64,000 bases of DNA from Psychrobacter sp. MF31 (GTDB lineage: Bacteria > Pseudomonadota > Gammaproteobacteria > Pseudomonadales > Moraxellaceae), in assembly GCF_012847335.1 (NCBI RefSeq), contig NZ_JABBDX010000003.1:186001-250000 (forward strand). Direction: 5' to 3'. Shown one piece after another: positions 27,946-37,506 of this stretch. Each line of letters starts with the position of its first letter. Positions within the stretch are counted from its first letter, which is position 1. The position numbers were made by a program, and so were the translations under genes. The notes beneath the pieces were generated by a model. It had not been told where the DNA came from. It saw only the letters and a list, made by a program, of their open reading frames with translations, and made no database searches.

Positions 27946-28476
27946 TTAGTGCAGTTTTTCAACTTTACTAAATTCAAGCTCAACCTGAGTAGGTCGGTTA
28001 AATACGTTCACGGTCAATTGAAGCTTAGATTTTTCGTAATCCACTTTTTCAACCAACCCTTTAAAGTCAGTAAATGGACCGTCAATCACAAGTAGCTCTT
28101 CACCTGGTTCAAATAGCGTTTTCGGTCTTGGACTTGATTGCGATTGATTTAAGCGGTTTAAAATACGATCGGCTTCATTTTGGGTGATAGGCGCAGGCGT
28201 TTCAGGCGTTCCGCCGATAAATCCCATGATTCGCGGACATTCATTGACGATATGCCAAGTGTCATCGTTCATTTCCATTTGGATCAATACGTATCCTGGA
28301 AAAAACTTGCGCTCGCTTTTACGTTTTTTACCATCTTTCATTTCGATGACTTCTTCGGTGGGCACCAAAACATCACCGAACATTTCTGCAAATTCACTGC
28401 GCTTAATACGCTCGATCAGTGAGCGCTGCACTTGTTTTTCATATCCTGAAAACGCTTGGACAATATACCAACGCAT
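27946..28476 (-). CDS. nusG: Transcription termination/antitermination protein NusG
   Basis: 176 residues. An NGN domain ([20 protein letters not shown] onward) binds the clamp helices of RNA polymerase. A C-terminal KOW domain ([17 protein letters not shown]) contacts Rho or ribosomal protein S10. Length and domains are standard. It follows secE by 57 bases and has GGAGCGCCCA before the ATG. Confidence 0.99.
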   Translation of the reverse strand: MRWYIVQAFSGYEKQVQRSLIERIKRSEFAEMFGDVLVPTEEVIEMKDGKKRKSERKFFPGYVLIQMEMNDDTWHIVNECPRIMGFIGGTPETPAPITQNEADRILNRLNQSQSSPRPKTLFEPGEELLVIDGPFTDFKGLVEKVDYEKSKLQLTVNVFNRPTQVELEFSKVEKLH

Positions 28477-28533
28477 TGGGCGCTCCTAATCTTTTTTTGT
28501 TGATCAATAAATTATCAGTCAGTCTTACTGTTA

Positions 28534-29016
28534 TTAGCCGATAAAAACGCCAACAAACCAATTAAAAAAGTTATCTAACAGCCAAACAAAAAACCCAACA
28601 ATCGCCATCACGACAAGGACTTGCCATGTGTATTGAAAGGTTTCATCTTTACTTGGCCAAGTGACGCGGCGCAGCTCAATCCCCGCATCTTTTAATAAAA
28701 TCTTAAAAGCGCGCCCTTGATGGGTCAACGCCAAACAAACCAAAGCTATAATAATTAAAACGACGATCAGACCAATTCGTATCCAAACGTTGTTTGCTGG
28801 CTGCCAATAGCCGGGTAAATACTGATTGACTAATGTGGCGCCAATCAATAAGACAATAGCAATAAGCCAAAGCACGATGTCTTTGGCTGAACTGGTTTTT
28901 GCAACTTCGACTGCTGAACTTGCTGCCATATCTTGCTTCTGCTTACTCAGTAATCCGCCAGCGGTCGCATTGCTAGCAGATAACTTTGTATCAAGGTTAT
29001 CATGCTCATTGCTCAT
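28534..29016 (-). CDS. secE: Protein translocase subunit SecE
   Basis: 160 residues with three membrane helices (about 47-67, 80-98 and 134-156), as in the E. coli type SecE. The conserved cytoplasmic RRVTWPSKDET precedes the third helix. The N-terminal 40 residues are a Ser/Thr/Ala-rich extension longer than in E. coli (127 residues in total). It stabilises SecY in the Sec channel. It lies 43 bases downstream of tRNA-Trp and is probably on the same primary transcript. Confidence 0.97.
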   Translation of the reverse strand: MSNEHDNLDTKLSASNATAGGLLSKQKQDMAASSAVEVAKTSSAKDIVLWLIAIVLLIGATLVNQYLPGYWQPANNVWIRIGLIVVLIIIALVCLALTHQGRAFKILLKDAGIELRRVTWPSKDETFQYTWQVLVVMAIVGFFVWLLDNFFNWFVGVFIG

Positions 29017-29059
29017 AATGGACTCACGATGCCGGCTTACTACAAAGAGATAAAAAAGA

Positions 29060-29135
29060 TGGCAGGCGATGTAGGACTCGAACCTACAACCCTCGGTTTT
29101 GGAGACCGATGCTCTACCAATTGAGCCAATCGCCT
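29060..29135 (-). tRNA. trpT: tRNA-Trp (anticodon CCA)
   Basis: 76 bases on the minus strand including an encoded 3' CCA. The acceptor stem AGGCGAT pairs with ATCGCCT, and the D-loop GCTCAATTGGTAGAGC and T-arm GGTTCGAGTCC are standard. The anticodon loop is CTCCAAA with CCA at positions 34-36. The tuf-tRNA-Trp-secE order is common in gammaproteobacteria. Confidence 0.98.
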
Positions 29136-29154
29136 ATAGGTGTTAAAGGTGAGC

Positions 29155-29182
29155 ATTATACAATATTTCGATAAAATTGCAA
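29155..29182 (-). promoter_or_regulatory. Sigma70-type promoter for tRNA-Trp-secE-nusG
   Basis: On the minus strand TTGCAA (29177-29182) and TATAAT (29155-29160) are separated by 16 bases. The predicted start is about 12 bases before the tRNA 5' end. Confidence 0.75.
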
Positions 29183-29359
29183 GTATTTTGCTCATGATTT
29201 TTAAAATTTGCTGAAAAATAAATCTCAAGCTTATTTTACTTCATGCTCCTCTTTTTATTGCAAGCGATAATTAACGCTGAGGGCTAATATAGCAAGCTCA
29301 ATGCTCAAAAACAAGCGCTTAACTGAATTAAATACCTGAATCTAGCCACAGTTTAGCCA

Positions 29360-29392
29360 CAAAAAAACCGTCCAAATCGGACGGTTTTTTCA
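29360..29392 (-). terminator. Terminator of tuf (end of the str operon)
   Basis: AAAAACCGTCC pairs with GGACGGTTTTTT around AAATC, with a T run on the minus strand, 20 bases after the tuf stop. Confidence 0.9.
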
Positions 29393-29412
29393 ATCACTAG
29401 CAAGCGTTTGGA

Positions 29413-30603
29413 TTAGTCACGAACGTTAGCTACAACGCCTGCGCCAACCGTACGACCGCCTTCACGGATTGCAAAGCGAAGACCTTTGTCCATCGCGATT
29501 GGGTGGATCAATTCCACGCCCATCTCAACGTTGTCGCCTGGCATAACCATTTCAGTGCCGTCTTGCAATTGGATCGCACCAGTCACGTCCGTGGTACGGA
29601 AGTAGAACTGTGGACGATAGCCATTCAAGAATGGGGTGTGACGACCACCTTCTTCTTTTGATAAGACGTAAACTTCAGCGTCAAACTTGGTGTGCGGGGT
29701 GATTGAACCAGGTTTTGCCAATACTTGACCACGTTGAACGTCTTCACGCTTGGTGCCGCGAAGTAGAACGCCACAGTTTTCACCAGCGCGACCTTCGTCA
29801 AGCAATTTGCGGAACATTTCAACACCGGTACAGGTGGTTTTTTGTGTTGGGCGAATACCGACGATTTCGATTTCGTCACCAACTTTTACGATTCCTGATT
29901 CAACACGACCAGTCACAACCGTACCACGACCTGAGATTGAGAAGACGTCTTCGATTGGCATGAGGAATGCTTTGTCGATGTCACGCTCAGGCTCTGGGAT
30001 GTAGGTGTCAAGGGTGTTCAGTAGTTCTTGAACCGCAGGCTCACCGTATTTGCCGTCTTTGCCGTTTAGGGCTTCTAAAGCTGAGCCTTTGATGATTGGG
30101 GTGTCATCACCTGGGAAGTCGTAGTCGCTAAGTAATTCACGAACTTCCATTTCTACCAATTCAAGCAATTCTTCGTCATCAACCATATCGCATTTATTCA
30201 TGAAGACGATGATGTACGGTACGCCTACCTGACGAGACAATAGGATGTGCTCGCGGGTTTGTGGCATTGGGCCGTCAGTGGCTGATACCACGAGGATTGC
30301 GCCGTCCATTTGAGCCGCGCCGGTGATCATGTTTTTAACATAGTCGGCGTGACCTGGGCAGTCGACGTGAGCGTAGTGACGCTCTGGGGTGTCATATTCA
30401 ATGTGGCTGGTGTTGATGGTGATGCCACGCGCTTTTTCTTCAGGGGCGCTGTCAATGGCTGCGTAGTCTTTGGCTTCGCCGCCTGAGGTTTTTGCAGCAA
30501 CGGTTGCAATCGCTGCGGTTAGGGTGGTTTTGCCATGGTCAACGTGTCCGATGGTGCCGACGTTGACGTGGGGCTTGTTGCGTTCAAACTTGGCCTTTGC
30601 CAT
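29413..30603 (-). CDS. tuf: Elongation factor Tu
   Basis: 396 residues starting [16 protein letters not shown]. The ATG at 30603 is the conserved start and has AAGAGGAAAACTCC upstream; an extra in-frame codon stretch to 30630 is not conserved. GTP-binding motifs are [16 protein letters not shown] and NKCDMVDD. It delivers aminoacyl-tRNA to the ribosome. It is the last gene of rpsL-rpsG-fusA-tuf and also has its own promoter (30699-30726). Most gammaproteobacteria carry a second tuf elsewhere; it is not in this window. Confidence 0.99.
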   Translation of the reverse strand: MAKAKFERNKPHVNVGTIGHVDHGKTTLTAAIATVAAKTSGGEAKDYAAIDSAPEEKARGITINTSHIEYDTPERHYAHVDCPGHADYVKNMITGAAQMDGAILVVSATDGPMPQTREHILLSRQVGVPYIIVFMNKCDMVDDEELLELVEMEVRELLSDYDFPGDDTPIIKGSALEALNGKDGKYGEPAVQELLNTLDTYIPEPERDIDKAFLMPIEDVFSISGRGTVVTGRVESGIVKVGDEIEIVGIRPTQKTTCTGVEMFRKLLDEGRAGENCGVLLRGTKREDVQRGQVLAKPGSITPHTKFDAEVYVLSKEEGGRHTPFLNGYRPQFYFRTTDVTGAIQLQDGTEMVMPGDNVEMGVELIHPIAMDKGLRFAIREGGRTVGAGVVANVRD

Positions 30604-30698
30604 GGAGTTTTCCTCTTTATTTGGGGGCAATCGCTAATATCAATCGACTGACCGCTTTTAAATAATTGTTAATCAGATAAGACAAACAAGTTGCAACT

Positions 30699-30726
30699 AT
30701 TATAAGAATTCTTTGATTAATAACAA
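30699..30726 (-). promoter_or_regulatory. Promoter upstream of tuf
   Basis: On the minus strand TTGTTA (30721-30726) and TATAAT (30699-30704) are 16 bases apart, in the fusA-tuf gap. A separate tuf promoter would explain extra EF-Tu synthesis. Confidence 0.65.
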
Positions 30727-30756
30727 GTGTTTTATCGGTTATCAATAAAGCTTAAT

Positions 30757-30788
30757 AGCAATGTAAGGAACATTCTCCTCACATTGCT
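30757..30788 (-). other. Hairpin between fusA and tuf
   Basis: AGCAATGT (30757-30764) pairs with ACATTGCT (30781-30788), with an inner AGGA/TCCT pairing. No strong T run follows on the minus strand, so it may be a weak terminator or processing site that partly separates tuf from fusA. Confidence 0.6.
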
Positions 30789-30815
30789 TTACTCTTATAA
30801 GCTTGCAGTTACTGC

Positions 30816-32942
30816 TTACTCATCATCATCTTTTGAGTTAAATTTAGAGATGATGCTTTCTGAAACTGATTTTGGAATTTCCGCGTATTTTTGGAATTCC
30901 ATTGAGTAGGTAGCGCGACCTTGCGACATTGAGCGCATTTGGGTGGCGTAACCGAACATTTCAGCTAACGGTACTTCAGCGCGGATTTGCTTGGTGCCAC
31001 CAGGAAGGTCTTCCATACCTTGAACCATACCGCGGCGACGGTTTAAGTCACCCATGATATCGCCCATGTAGTCTTCAGGCGTTTCAACTTCAACCTTCAT
31101 GATCGGTTCAAGAAGCGCAGGATCAGCGTTCATGAAACCTTTTTTGAAGGCAATTGAACCTGCCATTTTAAATGACAACTCATCCGAGTCAACGTCATGG
31201 TATGAACCATCATAAAGGGTCGCTTTAACGCCAACCACTGGATAGCCTGCAAGAACACCGTTTTTCATGCGCTCTTGGATACCTTTGTCAACTGCACCGT
31301 GGAATTCTTTTGGTACAGTACCACCAACCACTTCTTCAGCAAATTCGTATTCAACGTCGCCTGCCGGATCAAGCGGCTCAAGGCGTAACCAAACGTGACC
31401 AAATTTACCACGACCACCAGTTTGACGAACAAATTTACCTTCTTGCTCAATCACTTTACGGATGGTTTCACGGTAAGCAACCTGAGGCGCACCAATGTTC
31501 GCATCAACGTTAAATTCACGCTTCATACGATCAACCAAGATCTCAAGGTGCAATTCGCCCATACCGCTGATGATGGTTTGACCAGATTCTTCATCAGTGT
31601 GAACACGGAATGAAGGGTCTTCTTTTGCCAAACGACCAAGCGCAATTGACATTCTTTCTTGGTCAGCTTTGGTTTTTGGTTCAACTGCAAGGCTGATAAC
31701 TGGATCTGGGAATTCCATACGCTCAAGGGTGATGATGTTGTTTTCATCACAAAGGGTATCCCCTGTGGTCACATCTTTCATGCCCACTAGCGCTGCGATA
31801 TCACCTGAGCGAATTTCAGTCAATTCTTGCTGAGAGTCCGCGTGCATCTGAACGATACGACCAACACGCTCACGCTTCATTTTTACAGGGTTATAAACGC
31901 TGCTACCTTGAGTGATCACGCCTGAATAAACGCGAACGAAGGTCAAGCTTCCCACATACTTATCGTTCATGATTTTGAACGCAAGTGCTGAAAACGGTGC
32001 GTCATCAGAAGCTTCACGAGTCGCTTCTGTGCCCTCTTTGTCATCAAGAATACCTTTAATGGCAGGAACGTCTTGAGGAGCTGGCAAATAACGGATAACC
32101 GCGTCTAGCATTTTTTGAACGCCTTTGTTCTTAAACGCTGTTCCGCAAAGTACTGGAATGATTTCGTTATCAATGGTCAATTGACGAAGCGCCGTGTGAA
32201 TTTGATCTTCGGTCAATTCACCATTTTCTAAGTAATCATTCATCAGCTCTTCTGAAGCTTCAGCCGCGTTTTCAACGAGCATTTCACGGTATTCTTCAGC
32301 TTTGTCTTGCAATTCAGCAGGAATGTCGCGCTCTTCAAACTGCATTCCTTGAGAAGCTTCATCCCAGTAGATGGCTTTCATGGTGATCAAATCAACCACG
32401 CCTTCAAAGTCATCTTCTTTACCAATAGGAATCACTAAAGGCACAGGTTTGCCGCCAAGACGGGCTTTGATTTGGTCAACAACGCGGTAAAAATCAGCAC
32501 CGACGCGGTCCATTTTGTTAACGAACGCTAAACGAGGCACTTTATATTTGTTTGCTTGACGCCAAACAGTTTCAGACTGAGGCTGAACGCCACCTACCGC
32601 ACAGTAAACCATGCAAGCGCCATCAAGAACTCGCATTGAACGCTCAACTTCAATGGTGAAGTCAACGTGACCTGGGGTGTCGATGATGTTAACGCGGTGC
32701 TCAGGAAACTGTTTTGACATTCCTGACCAAAAGCAAGTGGTCGCCGCTGAAGTAATGGTAATACCACGCTCTTGTTCTTGCTCCATCCAGTCCATGGTAG
32801 CCGCGCCGTCGTGGGTTTCACCAATTTTGTGACTGACTCCAGTATAGAACAAAATACGCTCAGTTGTGGTCGTCTTACCAGCGTCAATATGCGCTGAGAT
32901 ACCGATATTGCGATAGCGATTTAAGGGAGTTGTACGAGCCAT
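30816..32942 (-). CDS. fusA: Elongation factor G
   Basis: 708 residues; translocation GTPase. P-loop [15 protein letters not shown]3 DTPGHVDFT and G4 NKMDRVGAD are intact, and the C-terminal domains are full length. It follows rpsG after a 348-base gap, much longer than usual for the str operon. The ATG has CCTTAGGAAGACACT upstream. Confidence 0.99.
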   Translation of the reverse strand: MARTTPLNRYRNIGISAHIDAGKTTTTERILFYTGVSHKIGETHDGAATMDWMEQEQERGITITSAATTCFWSGMSKQFPEHRVNIIDTPGHVDFTIEVERSMRVLDGACMVYCAVGGVQPQSETVWRQANKYKVPRLAFVNKMDRVGADFYRVVDQIKARLGGKPVPLVIPIGKEDDFEGVVDLITMKAIYWDEASQGMQFEERDIPAELQDKAEEYREMLVENAAEASEELMNDYLENGELTEDQIHTALRQLTIDNEIIPVLCGTAFKNKGVQKMLDAVIRYLPAPQDVPAIKGILDDKEGTEATREASDDAPFSALAFKIMNDKYVGSLTFVRVYSGVITQGSSVYNPVKMKRERVGRIVQMHADSQQELTEIRSGDIAALVGMKDVTTGDTLCDENNIITLERMEFPDPVISLAVEPKTKADQERMSIALGRLAKEDPSFRVHTDEESGQTIISGMGELHLEILVDRMKREFNVDANIGAPQVAYRETIRKVIEQEGKFVRQTGGRGKFGHVWLRLEPLDPAGDVEYEFAEEVVGGTVPKEFHGAVDKGIQERMKNGVLAGYPVVGVKATLYDGSYHDVDSDELSFKMAGSIAFKKGFMNADPALLEPIMKVEVETPEDYMGDIMGDLNRRRGMVQGMEDLPGGTKQIRAEVPLAEMFGYATQMRSMSQGRATYSMEFQKYAEIPKSVSESIISKFNSKDDDE

Positions 32943-33290
32943 AGTGTCTTCCTAAGGAAAATCGTGTATGTATGAATGTAGTGTCACTGTCTACCAAAGA
33001 CTAAAACAGGCAAAAGCGCTGCTTCATGTTATTTATATGAATCATAAAAGCAATCATTCATATCTTGGCATCAAAATATGCGGCGGTTTTGGAATAAATT
33101 CAAGGAATTATCTTATTTTATTTGCTTGCCGCCAGCTTAACCCCAATTGTTAATAAACATTTAAGATTTAAAACCACGAACAAAATAAGACCGTGTTGAA
33201 ACGGACTTCCGCTTTTAAGTCAACAATAACTGCTGCCATGAAAGCGGAAGACGATGAATCACAAAATATTGGTGACTCATTACGAGCAAA
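32943..33290 (-). other. Non-coding gap between rpsG and fusA with a hairpin
   Basis: No supported gene. A 10-base-pair stem, CTTCCGCTTT (33206-33215) with AAAGCGGAAG (33241-33250), encloses a 25-base loop about 40 bases after the rpsG stop. It has no T run. The rest is AT-rich. It may separate fusA translation or message stability from rpsLG. Confidence 0.5.
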
Positions 33291-33764
33291 TTAGAAGCGG
33301 TAATGCGAGAACGCTTTGTTCGCATCTGCCATACGGTGAACTTCGTCACGTTTTTTCATGGCGTTACCTTTACCTTCTGAAGCGTCACTCAATTCGCCCG
33401 CTAAGCGAAGCGCCATTGACTTTTCAGAACGCTTTGAGGCCGCTTCAGCAAGCCAGCGCATTGCCAAGGCCGTACGACGGGAGGGGCGTACTTCCATTGG
33501 CACTTGATAGGTAGCACCACCAACGCGGCGGGCTTTTACTTCAACCATTGGGCGAACGTTTTCAAGCACTTCTTCAAAAAAAGCAACCGGATCTTCGATG
33601 TTGCGTTTTTGGCTTACGGTATCTAAAGCACCGTAAACAATGCGCTCAGCGGTTGATTTTTTACCATCAATCATAACGTGGTTGATGAATTTAGCGATAG
33701 TTTTGCTACCAAACTTAGGATCAGGGAGGATCTCACGGGCAGCGACAACGCGACGTCTTGGCAT
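33291..33764 (-). CDS. rpsG: 30S ribosomal protein S7
   Basis: 157 residues starting [20 protein letters not shown], the conserved S7 N-terminus. S7 nucleates assembly of the 30S head and contacts mRNA at the exit; in E. coli it represses its own operon. It follows rpsL by 154 bases. The last residues FSHYRF match the short form of S7. Confidence 0.99.
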   Translation of the reverse strand: MPRRRVVAAREILPDPKFGSKTIAKFINHVMIDGKKSTAERIVYGALDTVSQKRNIEDPVAFFEEVLENVRPMVEVKARRVGGATYQVPMEVRPSRRTALAMRWLAEAASKRSEKSMALRLAGELSDASEGKGNAMKKRDEVHRMADANKAFSHYRF

Positions 33765-33918
33765 ACTAAATTTCCTTGTCTTCAGGAGCGTCTGACATTC
33801 ACAGCATCACTTAAAATAACTGCTGTCAGTCAGCCTTACTGCATGATGCTAAAATAAAATCATGCAAAGTGAATAATTGGGTTAAAAGTCAACAAGCATT
33901 AAACCTGATTAAAAAAGA

Positions 33919-34293
33919 TTAAGCTTTTGGCTTTTTCGCACCATATTTTGAACGACCTTGTTTACGGTCTTTAACGCCAGCACAGTCAAGTGCGCCGCGA
34001 ACAGTGTGGTAACGAACACCTGGTAAGTCTTTAACACGACCACCACGGATGAGCACAACGCTATGCTCTTGTAAGTTATGACCTTCACCACCGATGTAGC
34101 TTGATACTTCATAGCCTGAAGTCAAACGAACACGGCAAACTTTACGCATGGCTGAGTTTGGCTTTTTAGGGGTGGTGGTGTAAACGCGGGTGCAAACACC
34201 GCGGCGTTGTGGGCACGCTTGCAACGCAGGAACTTTTGATTTTTCCTTGATGGTTTTGCGACCCTTACGAATCAATTGGTTAGTTGTTGCCAT
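33919..34293 (-). CDS. rpsL: 30S ribosomal protein S12
   Basis: 124 residues; decoding-centre protein. The streptomycin-determining lysines are present in [10 protein letters not shown] and [10 protein letters not shown], so the predicted state is streptomycin-sensitive at this locus. First gene of rpsL-rpsG-fusA-tuf. The start has GGGAGAAGGATGCCTT upstream, and a good promoter lies about 95 bases before the gene. Confidence 0.99.
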   Translation of the reverse strand: MATTNQLIRKGRKTIKEKSKVPALQACPQRRGVCTRVYTTTPKKPNSAMRKVCRVRLTSGYEVSSYIGGEGHNLQEHSVVLIRGGRVKDLPGVRYHTVRGALDCAGVKDRKQGRSKYGAKKPKA

Positions 34294-34387
34294 AAGGCAT
34301 CCTTCTCCCGTTTAGTCTAAAACAAAAAAATGGTGCCAAAGCCGCAAGATTTACTTGCGCCGCCAGCGCCCATTTTTAGGACAGTAT

Positions 34388-34416
34388 ATTATAAAGATAT
34401 GTTGCTGCTATTTCAA
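34388..34416 (-). promoter_or_regulatory. Sigma70-type promoter of the str operon
   Basis: On the minus strand TTGAAA (34411-34416) and TATAAT (34388-34393) are exactly 17 bases apart. Predicted transcription starts about 85-90 bases before rpsL. The rest of the 34294-34567 gap shows no gene. Confidence 0.8.
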
Positions 34417-34565
34417 CCACTTATCCACTATCTTGCAAGTTGGGTAATTCATGTGGCGTTGTAAAATGGCTAATAAAGCAAATAGTAGCAATTAATGAAA
34501 AGTCAACCACAAGCTGACTTCTTGAGCGTTATTATGGGGGTGCTATCCACCTTTTAAAGTCCGCC

Positions 34566-34602
34566 ACAAAAAAAGGGACAATCTAAGTTATCCCTTTTTT
34601 GT
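34566..34602 (-). terminator. Terminator of the EcsC-family gene
   Basis: AAAAAGGGA pairs with TCCCTTTTT, with additional weak pairing in the 14-base interior and a T run on the minus strand. It lies about 35 bases after the stop. Confidence 0.8.
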
Positions 34603-34635
34603 ACTTTATCTAATCAAGCATTTTTATAAAAAGGC

Positions 34636-35922
34636 TTATTTTACCGAAGTGCTCTCGCTATTTGCTTCCGCCTTTTTATTGTCTTGCTTAGCATTGGCAG
34701 CTTCGTCTTTGCTGTCAGAGTTGTCATTTTTGTCACTGCTCTTTTTGTTAGCATCTGACCTAGATTTATCACTTGCCGCTTTATCATCGCTATTTTTGCT
34801 ATCTACTTTACTATCTTTCACTTCTTTTTTATCGTTAGCTTTGTCATTGCTTTCAGTCTTAGATTTCTCGTCTGTTTCAGATATTTTTTCTTCAGATGGT
34901 TTGTCGCTACTGTCTTTTTTATCTTGCTGATCTTTGACGCTATTTTTTAAGTCACTGATTGAGGCTTCACTTTTGCTGTCATCCGTGATGGCGGCGTGAG
35001 CAAGTTTAGGTTCAGGACCAAAAGTTGCTTGAGCGGTGCCAATGACTTCTTCAATCAAACGGCTGTTATAGCGCATTCCCACTAATACAGCGGTAAAGGG
35101 TAAAAATTTGCGAATCCAAGTTAAATTGATATTGTCTAAATCGATGCCTACTTGGCTTGCGATATTATCAATTTGTTCTGCGTAATAGTTAACGCTTTGA
35201 TTTTTAAGCCCTAAGTTTTTAAGCTCATTATGAAGTCCTTGGCTTTGGGCATTATCAAGCAAGCCTTTACCCACACCAATACCCGCAAGAAGCGCTTGCT
35301 TTTCTTGCATCTTGCTCAAATCAGCGGCAGATAACAGCTCGTAAGCCATCTTAATGCCTTGCTTTCCGGTTAAGGGCTTATCATAAACGGCAGCAAGCTG
35401 ATAAACAGTTCGTAAAGACACCAAAAGCAGCCATAACGTATCAGCAAGCAATCCTGGCAATCCGGCAAGTCCTGAAATGCCGCCTAAAGTTGCCAATGCT
35501 CGGTTTTGATTGGCAATGTCGGTGGCAAGCGCATGGCGCTCTTCTTCATCAAGTTTTGAAACGTCAGCAAAGCGGTGCTCGTTGGGCAAATCAAGTTGGC
35601 TCCAGCTTGATGCCAATTTGGCAACTTGCTCAAACGCGCCATCCAGCGCCGATTGCGACAATTTGTTTGGGACAATTTTTTTGGCAAATTTACCGTAAGT
35701 GGCAAAGCGTGTTCCTAAAAGCTGCTCAGTGGCTTTAATCGTTTGTTCGCGAAACTTGTCTTGTTGAAAGTCAGTATCGCCCAAATCAACCGCCTTAAAC
35801 TGTCTTGGCTTGTCAGTTTTGGCGTTGACGGTGTCAATTAAGGCGCCCACGCGCTCAAGATTGTTTCGGGTAAAGTGCCCCACCAAACTTAACCCTTGTG
35901 ACAAGGTGCTTTGCTTTGCCAT
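34636..35922 (-). CDS. EcsC-family protein with a long charged C-terminal tail
   Basis: About 428 residues from the ATG at 35922, chosen because AAGGA lies 7 bases before it; the nearby ATG at 35928 is only one base from that site. The first ~310 residues match the EcsC family in character: an alpha-helical protein with hydrophobic stretches such as GGISGLAGLPGLLADTLWLL and FLPFTAVLVGMRYNSRLIEE. In Bacillus, EcsC is linked to an ABC transporter of the Ecs system, but no EcsA/EcsB genes are here and the function in proteobacteria is unknown. Residues ~314-428 form a low-complexity tail built of Asp, Lys, Ser, Glu and Asn. It is flanked by its own terminator and stands alone. Confidence 0.75.
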   Translation of the reverse strand: MAKQSTLSQGLSLVGHFTRNNLERVGALIDTVNAKTDKPRQFKAVDLGDTDFQQDKFREQTIKATEQLLGTRFATYGKFAKKIVPNKLSQSALDGAFEQVAKLASSWSQLDLPNEHRFADVSKLDEEERHALATDIANQNRALATLGGISGLAGLPGLLADTLWLLLVSLRTVYQLAAVYDKPLTGKQGIKMAYELLSAADLSKMQEKQALLAGIGVGKGLLDNAQSQGLHNELKNLGLKNQSVNYYAEQIDNIASQVGIDLDNINLTWIRKFLPFTAVLVGMRYNSRLIEEVIGTAQATFGPEPKLAHAAITDDSKSEASISDLKNSVKDQQDKKDSSDKPSEEKISETDEKSKTESNDKANDKKEVKDSKVDSKNSDDKAASDKSRSDANKKSSDKNDNSDSKDEAANAKQDNKKAEANSESTSVK

Positions 35923-36236
35923 GACCATATCCTTAATTAAAATTATCAAAATAGTTAATACGTAATAGTTAATCAATAATAATGCCTTTATTTTAATGAC
36001 ATCATTAAAGCGTTGTCAGTTCGAACAATGTTATGGAGATAGTGACATTTGTATCTAAAAATCTAGCGTTGACGCGCGGTTTGCGTGGTTTTATTAACCC
36101 TTTATTTATGATAATTATGAAGACCATGAATAATTATTTTGGATGATTTATCCACTCAAGTGGTTAATTTGCGGTATGATGAGGCAAGATTTTTACGTGA
36201 TTTTTAGCACTCATAAATAAATAAAAGGAATGAATT
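35923..36236. other. Divergent intergenic region between the EcsC-family gene and fabB
   Basis: No gene. A short inverted repeat CCACT-CA-AGTGG lies at 36152-36163 just before TATGAT (36175-36180), a possible -10 box for fabB. The repeat could be an operator overlapping the promoter spacer, but no regulator is identified. Confidence 0.35.
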
Positions 36237-37472
36237 ATGCGCCGAGTCGTCATCACAGGAGCGGGAATTGTCTCTTGCATCGGTCAGGATTTAGAATCGG
36301 TATTGCAAGCACTGCAATTGGGTCAATCAGGAATTGTATTTAATGAAAGCTATGCCGAGCACGGCTTTAAGTCGCAGGTGAGCGGCAGTATTGATAAATC
36401 AAAACTTGACACGTCAAAGATTGACCGAAAGCTTAAGCGCTTTTTTAGTGACGCCAGCCTTTACGCTTATGTCAGCGCTTTGGCGGCGATTGAGCAATCA
36501 GGGCTAAGTCTTGACACCATTAACTGCAATCCGCGCGTGGCGTTGGTCGCAGGATCTGGCGGCGCGTCAACTTCTGATGTGACCAATGCCGTAGATGCGA
36601 TGAAAGATAAAGGGCTTCGCGGTGTGGGCGCGATGGCAGTGCCAAAAACGATGAGCAGCTCGGTGTCAGCCGCGCTTGCCACAGGGCTTAAGATTCAAGG
36701 GATTTCGTATTCAATTTCGTCCGCTTGCGCCACCTCAACGCATTGCATTGGTCACGCCGCAGAGCTCATTCAGCTGGGTAAAGCCGATGTGGTGCTAGCT
36801 GGTGGCAGTGAAGCTGAGGACTGGACGCAGTCTTGTATGTTTGATGCCATGGGCGCGATGAGCACCCAGTACAACGACACACCAACCAAAGCGTCGCGAC
36901 CTTATGACAAAGACCGCGATGGCTTTGTGATTGCAGGCGGCGGCGCGATGGTGGTGATCGAAAGCTTGGATCATGCCAAAGCTCGCGGCGCCAACATTTT
37001 AGCCGAAATCGTCGGTTACGGCGCAAGCTCGGATGGCGCTGAAATGGTTGCCCCAAGCGGTGAAGGCGCGGTTCGCTGTATGCAGCAAGCTTTAAGCCAA
37101 GCCGGACTTGACTCGGTTGATTATATTAACTCTCACGGCACCAGCACGCCGCTTGGCGACATTACCGAGCTTGGCGCGATTGCTAAAGTCTTTGGTGGTG
37201 ATGCCAAAAACGTGCCGCCCATCAGCTCAACCAAATCAATGACGGGTCACAGTTTAGGCGCAGTCGGCGCTCAAGAGCTGATTTACTGCTTGCTTATGCT
37301 ACAAAACGACTTTATCGCGCCGAACATCAATCTTGAAAACCTTGATGAGGATGCTCAAGACTTTGATATCGTTGCCGAAAAACGCGATGTTGAACTTGAT
37401 AGCATCATGAGCAACAGCTTTGGCTTTGGCGGCACGAACGCGACTTTAATCATCAAAAAGTTTGCTGAATAA
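36237..37472 (+). CDS. fabB: Beta-ketoacyl-ACP synthase I
   Basis: Elongating condensing enzyme of type II fatty acid synthesis, needed for unsaturated fatty acids in FabA/FabB organisms. 411 residues. The catalytic Cys is in [14 protein letters not shown], and the two histidines are in [11 protein letters not shown] and [10 protein letters not shown], giving the Cys-His-His triad of the KAS I/II class. The ending [13 protein letters not shown] is typical. FabB rather than FabF is inferred from the N-terminus [16 protein letters not shown] and overall similarity. No fabA is adjacent. The ATG has AAAGGAATGAATT upstream. pabB follows within 34 bases. Confidence 0.93.
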   Translation: MRRVVITGAGIVSCIGQDLESVLQALQLGQSGIVFNESYAEHGFKSQVSGSIDKSKLDTSKIDRKLKRFFSDASLYAYVSALAAIEQSGLSLDTINCNPRVALVAGSGGASTSDVTNAVDAMKDKGLRGVGAMAVPKTMSSSVSAALATGLKIQGISYSISSACATSTHCIGHAAELIQLGKADVVLAGGSEAEDWTQSCMFDAMGAMSTQYNDTPTKASRPYDKDRDGFVIAGGGAMVVIESLDHAKARGANILAEIVGYGASSDGAEMVAPSGEGAVRCMQQALSQAGLDSVDYINSHGTSTPLGDITELGAIAKVFGGDAKNVPPISSTKSMTGHSLGAVGAQELIYCLLMLQNDFIAPNINLENLDEDAQDFDIVAEKRDVELDSIMSNSFGFGGTNATLIIKKFAE

Positions 37473-37506
37473 CCTGTTAAAATTAAGTCTTTATGAACTG
37501 CTTTTT

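Noticed and set aside
30757-30788. fusA-tuf hairpin as a full terminator
   Set aside because: No T run follows on the minus strand, so full termination is not supported; kept only as a hairpin.
34649-34930. Plus-strand Leu/Ser-rich frame that looks like a membrane protein
   Set aside because: It is the complement of the Ser/Lys/Asp-rich tail of the EcsC-family protein; biased composition alone creates the hydrophobic look.
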